A DNA stretch of 8,076 bases, from contig DBFWVW010000079.1 in assembly GCA_048217285.1 (NCBI GenBank), positions 1 through 8,076 of the forward strand, in the 5' to 3' direction. Positions 1 through 6,750 of this stretch are shown in pieces; the stretch's first letter is position 1, and every line of letters starts with the position of its first letter. This DNA is from CAG-103 sp048217285 (lineage in GTDB: Bacteria; Bacillota; Clostridia; Oscillospirales; Oscillospiraceae). The translations under genes were made by a program, and so were the position numbers. Under the pieces are notes generated by a model, which saw nothing but the letters and a program-made list of their open reading frames with translations, was not told where the DNA came from and did no database searches.

Positions 1-1
1 G

Positions 2-658
2 GGCCAGGCATTTTTCTCCCTGTCCGTCACCGGCAGCGGCATGATCGTCTACGGCGCGTACCTGTCCAAGGACGAGGACGTCGTGGACGTGGCGCAGCAC
101 ACCGGCATTTTTGACACCATCGCCGCCGTCGTCGCCGCGCTCGTCATCATTCCGGCCTGCTTTTCCTATGGGCTGGACGTCGGCGCGGGCCCGAGCCTGC
201 TGTTCGTGACGCTGCCGACCATCCTGCAGGACATCCCGCTCGGCCGGCTCTTCGCCGTCATTTTGTACATCGCCATGATCTTTGCCGGCGTCAGCTCGCT
301 GCAGAATATGTTCGAGGCTGTCGCCGAGTCGCTCCTGCACAAGTTCCCAAAGCACAGCCGCGCGGCTGTGCTCGGCATCCTGTGCGTGCTGTGCCTCGGG
401 TTCGGTCTGCTCATGGAGCCCATCTCCAAGTGGGGCCCGTGGATGGACCTTGTGTCGATCTACATCATCCCCATCGGCGCGACGCTCGGCGCCGTGTCGT
501 GGTTCTATGTCATGAAAAAGGATGACCTGCTCGCCGCCGTCAACACCGGCAGCCGCCATCAGCGCGGCACGCTCTGGTATAGCGTCGGCCGCTATGTTTA
601 CGTGCCGCTGGCCGTGATCCTGTGCTGCGTGGCGCTGTTCATGAACGTGGCGTTCTGA
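2..658 (+). CDS. Sodium:neurotransmitter symporter (NSS/SNF) family transporter, C-terminal part
   Basis: This is the last 218 residues of a secondary transporter that would couple sodium entry to amino-acid uptake in the cytoplasmic membrane; the gene begins before the window. The frame is open from base 2, where it reads GQAFFSLSVTGSGMIVYGAY, which aligns with the start of TM7 in LeuT (from memory). Hydrophobic segments matching TM7 to TM11 follow. FAGVSS (bases 281-298) aligns with the LeuT TM8 residues that hold the second sodium ion (A351, T354, S355), and both hydroxyl residues are kept as serines. The protein stops just after TM11, so it looks like the 11-helix form (MhsT, Tyt1) rather than 12-helix LeuT. 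The substrate cannot be read from this part because the TM1, TM3 and TM6 binding residues lie outside. A strong terminator follows 21 bases after the stop, so the gene ends its transcript here. Confidence 0.9.
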   Translation, partial: GQAFFSLSVTGSGMIVYGAYLSKDEDVVDVAQHTGIFDTIAAVVAALVIIPACFSYGLDVGAGPSLLFVTLPTILQDIPLGRLFAVILYIAMIFAGVSSLQNMFEAVAESLLHKFPKHSRAAVLGILCVLCLGFGLLMEPISKWGPWMDLVSIYIIPIGATLGAVSWFYVMKKDDLLAAVNTGSRHQRGTLWYSVGRYVYVPLAVILCCVALFMNVAF

Positions 659-678
659 GCAAACCGTTTTCACAGAGT

Positions 679-717
679 CCCGGGAGGGAACGCATTGCGT
701 TCCCTCCCGGGCTTTTT
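679..717 (+). terminator. Intrinsic terminator of the NSS transporter gene
   Basis: A perfect 15-bp stem (679-693 pairing with 697-711) closes a three-base loop and is followed by CTTTTT. It lies 20 bases after the transporter stop codon. The stem is unusually long and GC-rich, so termination should be efficient and should isolate the next gene. Confidence 0.93.
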
Positions 718-783
718 GCTGCGCAGCCGGAATGGAAAAGGCGAGGGCAGAATATCGTGTAACCAGAATGGGGGAATGCAGCA

Positions 784-1670
784 ATGAGCGACCTGAAGCA
801 CCTGACCTACTTCAAGGACCTCCTGCAGGAGGCCAACAATGCGCTCGTTTCCAAGCCCGGGCGGAAGGCAAAAAATGCGTCGCTTTTGTCTGCGAGAACA
901 CCCCCGAACCGCTCATGAATCTGGACAACACCTTTGGCGTGCGCCTGCACGCCCCGAACACCGGGTCGATGGACATCGCGACCTATTACATGACGAGTCT
1001 CCTGTGCGAGACCAGCCGCTCCCTGCTCGAGCGTGCGGTCGAGGGCGGCTTCAACTTTGCCGACTGCGTCATCGCGCCCGACGGCTGCACGATGATCAAC
1101 CGCTGCGTGGAGAACATGGAGCTGCTCAAAACCATGGGCGCCGGCAAGGACAACTTCTTCCACGAGTACATGGAGATCCCGCTCAAGGCCGACAGCAACG
1201 GCGTGGATCTGCTCGTGCTCCAGTGCAAAAACCATATTCTCAAGCCCCTGCACGACGCCTTCGGCACGGACGTGTCCGACGCCGCCATCCGTAGGGCGGT
1301 GGCCGAGCACAACCGCGTGTGCGCGCTCATCCGCGCGCTTGGCGACTTCCGCAAGGAGGCCCGGCCGCGTATCACGGGCTACGAATTCCACGTATTGACA
1401 CTCGCGACCTACGTCGCGCCGAAGCATCTGCTGATGGATAAGCTCACCGAAACGCTTGAGGAGGTTCGCCATCGCGCGCCAGAGGAGAAGGCATACCGCG
1501 CACGCATCGCACTCGTCGGCTCCGAGGTAGACGACAGCGAATTTATCAAGCTCATTGAGGAAACCGGCGCCTATGTCTGTGCCGACCGGTTCTGCTTCGG
1601 CTCGCTGCCGGCCTTCGAGCCCATTTTGCTGCGGCACTATGACCGCATCCCGTGCAACCAGCGCCTGTGA
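784..1670 (+). pseudogene. 2-hydroxyacyl-CoA dehydratase family protein, frameshifted and C-terminally truncated
   Basis: Intact relatives (HgdB, HadB/C, FldB/C type) are iron-sulfur subunits that remove water from 2-hydroxyacyl-CoA during amino-acid fermentation, after activation by an ATP-dependent partner; no activator gene is in the window. The natural start is ATG 784, with GGGGG at 770-774 as ribosome binding site, giving MSDLKHLTYFKDLLQE and so on to K24 at base 855. The family reading then continues in another frame (ARAEGKKCVAFVCENTPEP) from base 855, with typical motifs: APDGCTMINRC, LQCKNHILKP, GYEFHVLTL and DRFCFGSLP. Restoring one G (AAG GCC for AAGCC) joins the frames, so one base has been lost near 853-857. 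With that correction it has 295 residues, against roughly 370-430 for the family as I know it. Sequence after FGSLPAFEPI looks shortened, running into RHYDRIPCNQRL and a stop, so the C-terminal part is missing. The alternative ATG at 732 lies in the wrong upstream frame and has no ribosome binding site. Confidence 0.8.
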
Positions 1671-2184
1671 CCGCCAGACGCTCGGGCGCAGCGCTCTTAT
1701 CCGCATAACCGCAAAGCAGCTGCGAAGCGAATGCTTCGCAGCTGCTTGATTTTTTGCCGGTGCGCCTGTCAGCGTACGGCGCGCACCCGTGCGGGAATAC
1801 GCGCGCATCCAGTCCGTCACCAAAGCTCGCCGCGATGCCGGTCTGCGCCGCCGCGGCGATACAGCAGGCGTTGTAGTCGCGGATGTCATCCTCGGGGTGA
1901 AACTGCGCGCGCAGCGAGCCGATGGGCGCCGCGATCACAGGCAGAGAAAACGTCCGGCCAAGCAGCTCCAGCGATGTATCCACCGGCGTATTCGGGGCGA
2001 TCGTGTCCATGTTCAGACACCAGCGCCGCCACGCGCGCCAGTTGTCGTTCGCGCCGTTGCCGGGCGCCTTCGAGCCGGGGCCGGGCATCGTGTTGCCGCA
2101 GCCGAGCCCGTTGCACTCCGGGCAGACCTTGCAGCGTGGAGCCATACGCGCCCGCGCCCTCTGTAAAACTTCGTTATAGTCCAT
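1552..2184 (-). pseudogene. FMN-dependent alpha-hydroxy-acid oxidizing protein, N-terminal fragment
   Basis: Intact family members (FMN_dh, lactate or glycolate oxidase-like) are TIM-barrel flavoenzymes of about 340 residues that oxidise 2-hydroxy acids. The start ATG at 2184 has a good ribosome binding site (GGAGG, plus-strand 2192-2196). The first 130 or so residues look genuine: MDYNEVLQRAR, a cysteine cluster CKVCPECNGLGC (C18, C21, C24, C29) followed by a PGPGSK motif as in anaerobe versions, NMDTIAPNTPVDTSLELLGRTF with residues 80-88 LPVIAAPIG, and the GIAASFGDG strand. From about residue 131-145 (roughly 1795-1750) similarity stops. The frame then runs through the terminator hairpin and antisense to the dehydratase gene until a chance stop at 1552, giving a 210-codon frame whose last 70-80 residues are not real protein. 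The barrel half carrying the FMN-phosphate site and the catalytic His and Arg is absent, so the product should be inactive. A minus-strand TAAGAT (2224-2229) is a possible -10 box, but I see no good -35. Confidence 0.75.
1714..1755 (+). terminator. Hairpin terminator at the junction of two broken genes
   Basis: A perfect 15-bp stem (1714-1728 with 1733-1747), four-base loop GAAT, is followed by GA and six Ts. In the + direction it would terminate the dehydratase transcript 44 bases after its stop. No T-tract follows on the minus strand. The facing oxidase frame reads straight through it, which supports the idea that the oxidase end has been lost. Confidence 0.82.
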
Positions 2185-2272
2185 GTGGGTTCCTCCGTTT
2201 CCGTTTTTGCTTTTCTCCCGACTATCTTAACAGGAAACGCGCCGGCGCACCAGAAAAAATTTCGCCCGGGGC

Positions 2273-2300
2273 TTGACAAGGCGGAAAAAATCTGTATGAT
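2273..2300 (+). promoter_or_regulatory. Promoter of the ferritin gene
   Basis: A consensus -35 box TTGACA (2273-2278) and a -10 box TATGAT (2295-2300) are 16 bases apart. The expected start of transcription is near 2306-2308, giving a leader of about 35 bases before the ferritin ATG. Confidence 0.8.
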
Positions 2301-2304
2301 AAAC

Positions 2305-2321
2305 ATAAGAATCATTCTTAT
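2305..2321 (+). promoter_or_regulatory. Fur/PerR-like operator overlapping the ferritin transcription start
   Basis: ATAAGAAT-C-ATTCTTAT is a perfect 8-1-8 inverted repeat just after the -10 box. Its inner 7-1-7 core matches 5 of 7 positions per half-site of both the Fur box (TGATAAT-n-ATTATCA) and the PerR box (TTATAAT-n-ATTATAA). Its place across the start site suits a repressor that blocks transcription when bound. Which regulator binds, and whether iron or peroxide is the signal, cannot be told from sequence. Confidence 0.6.
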
Positions 2322-2342
2322 TTTCTGCAAGGAGGTTTTCCC

Positions 2343-2852
2343 ATGAACGCAACCGTCGCCCAGCTCATCAATGAGCAGATCCATAAGGAGTTTTACTCCG
2401 CCTATCTCTATCTGGACTTTGCCAACTACTACGCGGCCGCCGGTCTCGACGGCTTTGAAAACTGGTACCGGGTTCAGGCGCAGGAGGAGCGCGACCATGC
2501 GCTGCTGTTTTTCCAGTACCTGCTCAATAACGGCGTCGCCGTTACCTTCGGCGCCATCGATGCGCCGGACTGGACGCGCGGCGACCACATGACCCCGCTG
2601 AAAAAGGCGCTCGAGCACGAGCAGTATGTCACCTCGCTCATCAACGGCATCTATGCCGCCGCGTACGAGGACCGCGATTTCCGCACCATGCAGCTGCTCG
2701 ACTGGTTTGTCAAGGAGCAGGGCGAGGAAGAGAAGAACGCGGCCGACCTCATCACGAAAATGGAACTCTTCGGCACCGACGCCAAGGGTCTGTATATGCT
2801 CAACAGCGAGCTCAAGGCCCGCGTCTACGCGGCGCCGTCGCTCGTGCTGTAA
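2343..2852 (+). CDS. ftnA: Non-heme ferritin, iron storage protein
   Basis: This cytoplasmic iron-storage protein oxidises Fe2+ at a di-iron site and stores the ferric mineral in a 24-subunit shell. The 169-residue length is typical of bacterial FtnA. The di-iron ligands align with those of E. coli FtnA with an offset of one: E16 (in KEFYSAYLY), E49 and H52 (in QEERDH), E93, and E129. Q126 matches E. coli Q127, and E48, E125 and E128 could form the third (C) iron site. There is no C-terminal heme-binding or cysteine-rich extension as in bacterioferritin or rubrerythrin. The start is fixed by AAGGAGG at 2329-2335, seven bases before the ATG. The gene is transcribed alone, from a TTGACA/TATGAT promoter with a palindromic operator, and ends at a strong bidirectional terminator. 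Regulation by a Fur-family metal or peroxide sensor is likely but inferred. Confidence 0.95.
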   Translation: MNATVAQLINEQIHKEFYSAYLYLDFANYYAAAGLDGFENWYRVQAQEERDHALLFFQYLLNNGVAVTFGAIDAPDWTRGDHMTPLKKALEHEQYVTSLINGIYAAAYEDRDFRTMQLLDWFVKEQGEEEKNAADLITKMELFGTDAKGLYMLNSELKARVYAAPSLVL

Positions 2853-2870
2853 CCTGCCGTCACGCAGCAA

Positions 2871-2914
2871 AAAGCCGTCTCTGTCCGATTTGGACAGAGA
2901 CGGCTTTCCTTTTC
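2871..2914 (+). terminator. Bidirectional terminator between ferritin and the ABC permease
   Basis: A perfect 16-bp stem (2871-2886 with 2892-2907) closes a five-base loop. Pyrimidine- and T-rich sequence follows on the plus strand (2905-2920), and five As precede the GCC of the stem (2869-2873), giving a T-run on the minus strand. It sits between convergent stop codons at 2852 and 2920 and can serve both genes. Confidence 0.9.
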
Positions 2915-2919
2915 TTCTT

Positions 2920-4518
2920 TCAGAGCGCGGCGAAGATGCGCGCGCCCTGCTTTTTCACCCAGTGGAGCAGCAGCGCGCTGCCCGCCGCCGTCACGACGGC
3001 GAAGATGGCCAGATACGCCGCCGCGCTCAGGACATTTCCGCACAGGAAATACAGCCCGCCGAGCACGATGGCATAGATCCAGTTGACAAAGAGCGAGAGC
3101 ATCACGCAGCCGCTCTGCTTGATGGGTGTGGCCTCGTTGGTCCACGTCAGGTTCGGCATCTTCAGGCCGAGCGCGAGTGCGGCCAGCGCGCTCAACAGCG
3201 TATACAGCAGCGCCACGACCACCGTCAGCACCTTTTCCAGCGCGCCGCCCGGCAGCACAAGGACCATGCACAGTGCGCAAAACAGCACCGGTGCGCCGGT
3301 CAGCACGAGCTGCACGTCCAGCTTCGCGCGCAGCACCTGCCACGGCACGACCGGCAGCGACTGCGCGAGCCACAGGTTCTTGCCCTCAAGCGACACCGAC
3401 GGCGCCGCCATATCGTTCATCGACGCGAGCAGGCACACCGCCGCGCACATCAGCACCGGCACGACCCCCGCGTTCGCGCCGAACACGTCCTCCAGCAACT
3501 GCCCAAATGCGCCGCCCTTGATGAGCAGCGCGATGCCCGCCACCGGCAGCGTCACGATGCCGAGGCCGCAGTTGAGCATATAGTTCGGGCTGGCGGTAAA
3601 GCGGCGCAGCTCCTTGCCGAACAACGCCCGCTGCGCGCTCTGTGCGCGCACGGCCTTGTGCTCGAAGCGCACCTTCTTCACGCTGCCGGTCGCCGTGGCG
3701 ATCTTCAGGAAGCTGCGCGCGATGCCCCACAGCGTCAGCGCCAGAAGCGCCGCCTGCGTGACCGTCACGATCCCCATCGCCAGCCAGTCGCCCGTGCCGA
3801 CGCAGCCAAACAGGTACAACAAATACGCCGAGCCACGGATCTTCATGCCGTACACGGCGGCATTTTCCACCAGCAGCGTAATGAGCGCCTGCGCCTTGTA
3901 ATATACGAAATAATACGCCGCCAGAAACAGCAGCGACAAAATGACGGTGATGAAGCTCTTGTTTTTCAGCTTCAGGCTGATGCGCGCGACCACCCAGCCG
4001 AGCAGGCACGAGAGGATCATCACGATCACGGACACAAGCAGCACCATCAACATGCCGCCGACGATCGTACCCGCCGTGACCGGCGCCACGATCCAGTACA
4101 CGATCACGCCCGGCACGATGACGACCGCGGCGTACATCAAACCCAGCAGATACACGCCCAGCAGGCGCGAGGCCATCACGCAGCGCACCGGGATCGGCAT
4201 CGACAGCAGCAGATCGTTGTCCTTGGACAGGTACAGACTCGAATACGTGCTAAACACGCTGCCGAACGTGCCGAGCAGCACCGCGATCAGCCCCATGAGC
4301 AGGTAGTACAGCCAGCCCATGCCGGCCTCGGCCAGCGGCGCGCACAGGCCCACGGCCATGAGCGCGAACATCCCGCCGAGCACACCCACCATCAGCAGTA
4401 CATACAGCACGATGTAGGCAAATGTTGCACCCTTGGAGCGCATTCTGTTCTTTTTCGGGTCGTAGAAATAGTTGCGGAAAATCTCCGCCATCTGTTTTTT
4501 CAGCAGCGTTTTCAGCAT
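2920..4518 (-). CDS. ABC exporter permease subunit (ABC-2-like, 532 residues)
   Basis: This is the membrane partner of the ATPase encoded just upstream. The start is ATG 4518, which reads MLKTLLKKQMAEIFRNYFYD; the ribosome binding site GGAGG lies seven bases before it, inside the ATPase gene. A longer reading from 4692 is rejected because it overlaps the ATPase in another frame. The ATG overlaps the ATPase stop (ATGCTGA), so the two are translationally coupled. About 12 hydrophobic segments can be seen, near residues 33-57, 68-90, 117-140, 150-177, 190-207, 238-265, 315-335, 350-367, 403-424, 430-451, 470-494 and 500-520, with a basic cytoplasmic stretch at 278-306. The two halves look related: DNDLLLSMP (100-108) recurs as KNLWLAQSLP (380-389). 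The N-terminal style resembles the putative ABC exporter permeases of Clostridia (EcsB/ABC_tran_2-like), assigned from memory. The substrate is unknown. Confidence 0.87.
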   Translation of the reverse strand: MLKTLLKKQMAEIFRNYFYDPKKNRMRSKGATFAYIVLYVLLMVGVLGGMFALMAVGLCAPLAEAGMGWLYYLLMGLIAVLLGTFGSVFSTYSSLYLSKDNDLLLSMPIPVRCVMASRLLGVYLLGLMYAAVVIVPGVIVYWIVAPVTAGTIVGGMLMVLLVSVIVMILSCLLGWVVARISLKLKNKSFITVILSLLFLAAYYFVYYKAQALITLLVENAAVYGMKIRGSAYLLYLFGCVGTGDWLAMGIVTVTQAALLALTLWGIARSFLKIATATGSVKKVRFEHKAVRAQSAQRALFGKELRRFTASPNYMLNCGLGIVTLPVAGIALLIKGGAFGQLLEDVFGANAGVVPVLMCAAVCLLASMNDMAAPSVSLEGKNLWLAQSLPVVPWQVLRAKLDVQLVLTGAPVLFCALCMVLVLPGGALEKVLTVVVALLYTLLSALAALALGLKMPNLTWTNEATPIKQSGCVMLSLFVNWIYAIVLGGLYFLCGNVLSAAAYLAIFAVVTAAGSALLLHWVKKQGARIFAAL

Positions 4519-5225
4519 GACGCATCCTCCAGCTCCAGGAACACATCCTCGAGGCTGTCGTCGCCCTTGACCTCCTCCATCGTGCCGGAGCGGATGAGCC
4601 GGCCGCCCTTGATGATGGCCACCTTGTCGCAGAGCTTCTCGGCGACCTCGAGCACGTGCGTCGAGAAGAAGATCGCGCCGCCGGCGTCGCACAGCTCACG
4701 CATCATGCCCTTGAGCCGGTGCGCCGCCTTCGGGTCGAGGCCGACGAACGGCTCATCCATGATCACGAGCTTCGGGTCATGGATCCACGCCGCGATGATG
4801 GCGAGCTTCTGCTTCATGCCGTGCGAATATGCGCTGATCGGCTGCGCCAGATCGCCCGTGAGCTCAAACGCGTCGGCATACGGTTCGATGCGCGCCCAGC
4901 GCTCCGCGGCCGGGATGCCGAAGATGTCGGCAATGAAGTTCAGGTACTGGATGCCGCTCATAAAATCGTACAGATCCGGGTTGTCCGGAATGTAGGCAAG
5001 CAGCTGCTTGCAGGCCAGCGGCTCGGTCTTGATCGAGTGCCCGCCGATCGTGATCTCACCCGCATCGAACTGCAGGATGCCGACGGTCGCCTTGAGCGTC
5101 GTTGTCTTGCCGGCACCGTTGTGGCCGATGAAGCCGTAGATCTCGCCCGGCGCAATATGCAGGCTCAGATCATCAACGGCTTTTTTCTCGCCATAAGCCT
5201 TGGTAAAATGCTGAATATTGAGCAT
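4512..5225 (-). CDS. ABC transporter ATP-binding protein (EcsA-like exporter type)
   Basis: This 237-residue cytoplasmic ATPase drives the adjacent permease. It has Walker A GHNGAGKT (34-41), the signature YSHGMKQK (133-140), Walker B LVIMDEPF (153-160), the D-loop GLDP (162-165) and the switch histidine H190. At the Q-loop the sequence reads YIPDNPDLYD, with D81 where most ABC ATPases have glutamine; EcsA-like exporters commonly show YIPE or YIPD here, so this is probably a family trait. The start is ATG 5225 (MLNIQHFTKAYGEKKAV), chosen because AGGAGGAG (plus-strand 5231-5238) lies just upstream and the family begins here. The longer reading from 5327 would cross the promoter. The gene is first in a two-gene operon. 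The substrate could be a lipid, peptide or drug; nothing in the window decides. Confidence 0.93.
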   Translation of the reverse strand: MLNIQHFTKAYGEKKAVDDLSLHIAPGEIYGFIGHNGAGKTTTLKATVGILQFDAGEITIGGHSIKTEPLACKQLLAYIPDNPDLYDFMSGIQYLNFIADIFGIPAAERWARIEPYADAFELTGDLAQPISAYSHGMKQKLAIIAAWIHDPKLVIMDEPFVGLDPKAAHRLKGMMRELCDAGGAIFFSTHVLEVAEKLCDKVAIIKGGRLIRSGTMEEVKGDDSLEDVFLELEDASC

Positions 5226-5245
5226 GATGTCTCCTCCTGATCCTT

Positions 5246-5265
5246 GCGCCGGTGTGCACCGGCGC
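5246..5265 (-). promoter_or_regulatory. Leader hairpin before the ABC operon
   Basis: GCGCCGGTG-TG-CACCGGCGC is a perfect inverted repeat that would form an 8-bp stem with a four-base loop in the ABC transcript. It ends seven bases before the ATPase ribosome binding site. It may stabilise the mRNA or tune translation. No aptamer-like fold is apparent. Confidence 0.45.
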
Positions 5266-5286
5266 TGTTTTCCCATTTTCGGGAGC

Positions 5287-5315
5287 ATTATAACCCCGCT
5301 CGACTCCGGCAGCAA
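5287..5315 (-). promoter_or_regulatory. Promoter of the ABC exporter operon
   Basis: On the minus strand, a perfect -10 box TATAAT (plus 5287-5292) and a -35-like TTGCTG (plus 5310-5315) are 17 bases apart. Transcription would start near 5280, giving a leader of about 55 bases. A/T-rich sequence with a small inverted repeat (ATTTCT 5319-5324, AGAAAT 5334-5339) lies upstream of the -35. The 300-base gap 5226-5525 holds this promoter, the leader hairpin and the divergent threonine ammonia-lyase promoter; I see nothing else in it. Confidence 0.65.
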
Positions 5316-5451
5316 CAAATTTCTCATTTTTTAAGAAATGTGTAAGATTTGCTTTGCACCCTCTGTGCGCTGCTCGCACGCGAATGTTTTCTTTAAGCGG
5401 ACAAACGCGCAAAAAAGTTTCTTCTGCGTGGACATTTTTGCCTCGCAGCGC

Positions 5452-5480
5452 TTGTATTTCCCTTTTCCACGCGGTATAGT
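5452..5480 (+). promoter_or_regulatory. Promoter of the threonine ammonia-lyase/RidA operon
   Basis: A -35-like TTGTAT (5452-5457) and a -10 box TATAGT (5475-5480) are 17 bases apart. The start would fall near 5487, leaving a leader of about 40 bases, too short for a T-box or an attenuator. Confidence 0.6.
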
Positions 5481-5525
5481 AGGAGCAGAAAGACCCAAAC
5501 AGAAAATCTAACGGGGGTGTTTGCT

Positions 5526-6734
5526 GTGGAGATCCCACTGCAGGAATTTGAACGCGCAGCACAGCGGCTCAAGGGCGTGCTGCACCACACGGAGCTCGAC
5601 CTGTCGGCCACGTTCTCGGCCATGACAGGCGGCAACATTTATCTGAAATACGAAAACAGCCAGAAAACCGGCTCCTTCAAGATCCGCGGCGCGAGCAACA
5701 AGATCGCGGCGCTCGTCGAGCGCGGCGAGACCGGCGCCGTCGTGGCTTCGTCGGCCGGCAACCACGCGCAGGGCGTGGCCTACGCCGCGCACCGCTTCGG
5801 CATCCCGGCCACGATCGTCATGCCCAAGACCGCGCCCATCGCCAAGGCGAAGGCTACGGAGGGTTACGGCGCGAACGTTGTCCTCGCGGGCGACTGCTAT
5901 GACGACGCCTACGCCAAAGCCTGCGAGATCTGCGAGCAGGAGAACGCCACGTTCCTGCACCCCTACAATGACCCCGAGGTCATTGCCGGTCAGGGCACGC
6001 TCGGCCTCGAGATCCTCGGCGACCTGCCCACAGCAGACATCGTCATCGTGCCCGCCGGCGGCGGCGGACTGCTCGCCGGTGTGGCCGCGTGCATCAAGCA
6101 GATCAATCCCCGCGTGCAGGTCATCGGCGTGCAGGCCGAGGGCGCGGACGCGATCGCGCAGTCGTTCCGCACGCACAGCTACGTCCAGACCGACGCCGTC
6201 GCCACCATTGCCGACGGTATCGCCGTCAAGGCGCCCGGCGACATCACCGTTCCGCTCATCCAGCGCTATGCCGACGACGTCGTCACCGTCAGCGACCTCG
6301 AGATCTCCGAGGCTGTGCTCCTGCTCATGGAGCGCTGCAAGCAGATCGTCGAACCCTCCGGCGCCGCGCCCGTGGCCGCCGTGCTCAAGGGCAAGGTCGA
6401 TGTGAAGGGCAAAAACGTCGTGTGCCTGCTCTCCGGCGGCAACATCGACGTGAGCTTCATCCAGTGCATCATCGAGCAGGGCCTCGTGTCCCGCCACCGG
6501 CGGCTGCGCTTCACGGTCACACTGCTTGACCGGCCGGGCAGCCTCGGCAAACTGCTCAACGACATCGCCGCCCTCGGCGCAAACATCCTCTCCGTGGAGC
6601 ACGACCGTCTCTCCGCCGGGCTCAACCCCAACGAGATCGACGTGCACGTCTCGTGCGAAGTCGGCGGCAAAAAGCACGGCGACCGCGTGCTCGACCAGCT
6701 CATTCAAACCGGTTATCACGTAAAAATCGATTGA
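5526..6734 (+). CDS. ilvA: Threonine ammonia-lyase with C-terminal ACT domain (medium form)
   Basis: This PLP enzyme converts L-threonine to 2-oxobutanoate and ammonia in the cytosol, via a reactive enamine/imine. Its 402 residues fit the medium form, with a fold-type II catalytic domain (about 1-325) and one ACT domain (about 327-402, LRFTVTLLDRPGSLGKLL) for possible allosteric control. The PLP lysine is K52 in KTGSFKIRGA; SSAGNH (75-80) contacts the cofactor, GGGGL (178-182) holds the phosphate, and S303 in LLSGGN faces the pyridine nitrogen. I chose GTG 5526 because GGGGG (5513-5517) is spaced eight bases before it; GTG 5517 in the same frame would lie on that site. RidA follows 16 bases after the stop, evidence of one operon. 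No other isoleucine-pathway genes are nearby, so a catabolic role (2-oxobutanoate toward propionate or energy) is as likely as biosynthesis; tdcB is the alternative name. Confidence 0.93.
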   Translation: MEIPLQEFERAAQRLKGVLHHTELDLSATFSAMTGGNIYLKYENSQKTGSFKIRGASNKIAALVERGETGAVVASSAGNHAQGVAYAAHRFGIPATIVMPKTAPIAKAKATEGYGANVVLAGDCYDDAYAKACEICEQENATFLHPYNDPEVIAGQGTLGLEILGDLPTADIVIVPAGGGGLLAGVAACIKQINPRVQVIGVQAEGADAIAQSFRTHSYVQTDAVATIADGIAVKAPGDITVPLIQRYADDVVTVSDLEISEAVLLLMERCKQIVEPSGAAPVAAVLKGKVDVKGKNVVCLLSGGNIDVSFIQCIIEQGLVSRHRRLRFTVTLLDRPGSLGKLLNDIAALGANILSVEHDRLSAGLNPNEIDVHVSCEVGGKKHGDRVLDQLIQTGYHVKID

Positions 6735-6750
6735 TCAGGAGGTCATCATC

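Noticed and set aside
732..783. ATG 732 as the dehydratase start.
   Set aside because: It has no ribosome binding site, and the 41 codons before base 855 are the wrong frame of the true N-terminus read from ATG 784.
1714..1747. The 15-bp inverted repeat as a mobile-element end or scar.
   Set aside because: There is no second copy, no flanking target duplication and no transposase; a T-tract makes a terminator the simpler reading.
807..1889. A 360-codon minus-strand open frame across the dehydratase and the junction.
   Set aside because: It is a shadow of the dehydratase coding strand and has no recognisable motif.
2626..4995. A 789-codon open frame on the plus strand, rich in R, H and Q.
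   Set aside because: It lies antisense to the ABC permease and ATPase and runs through ferritin in another frame and the bidirectional terminator. Its composition is the usual shadow of a GC-rich gene.
5226..5525. Possible T-box, riboswitch or attenuator before threonine ammonia-lyase.
   Set aside because: The predicted leader is only about 40 bases, with no terminator hairpin and no T-box motif.
5508..6719. A 403-codon minus-strand open frame antisense to threonine ammonia-lyase.
   Set aside because: The plus strand has clear PLP and ACT motifs. The antisense product is rich in D, V, G, H and A, a reverse-complement shadow with no family motif or ribosome binding site.
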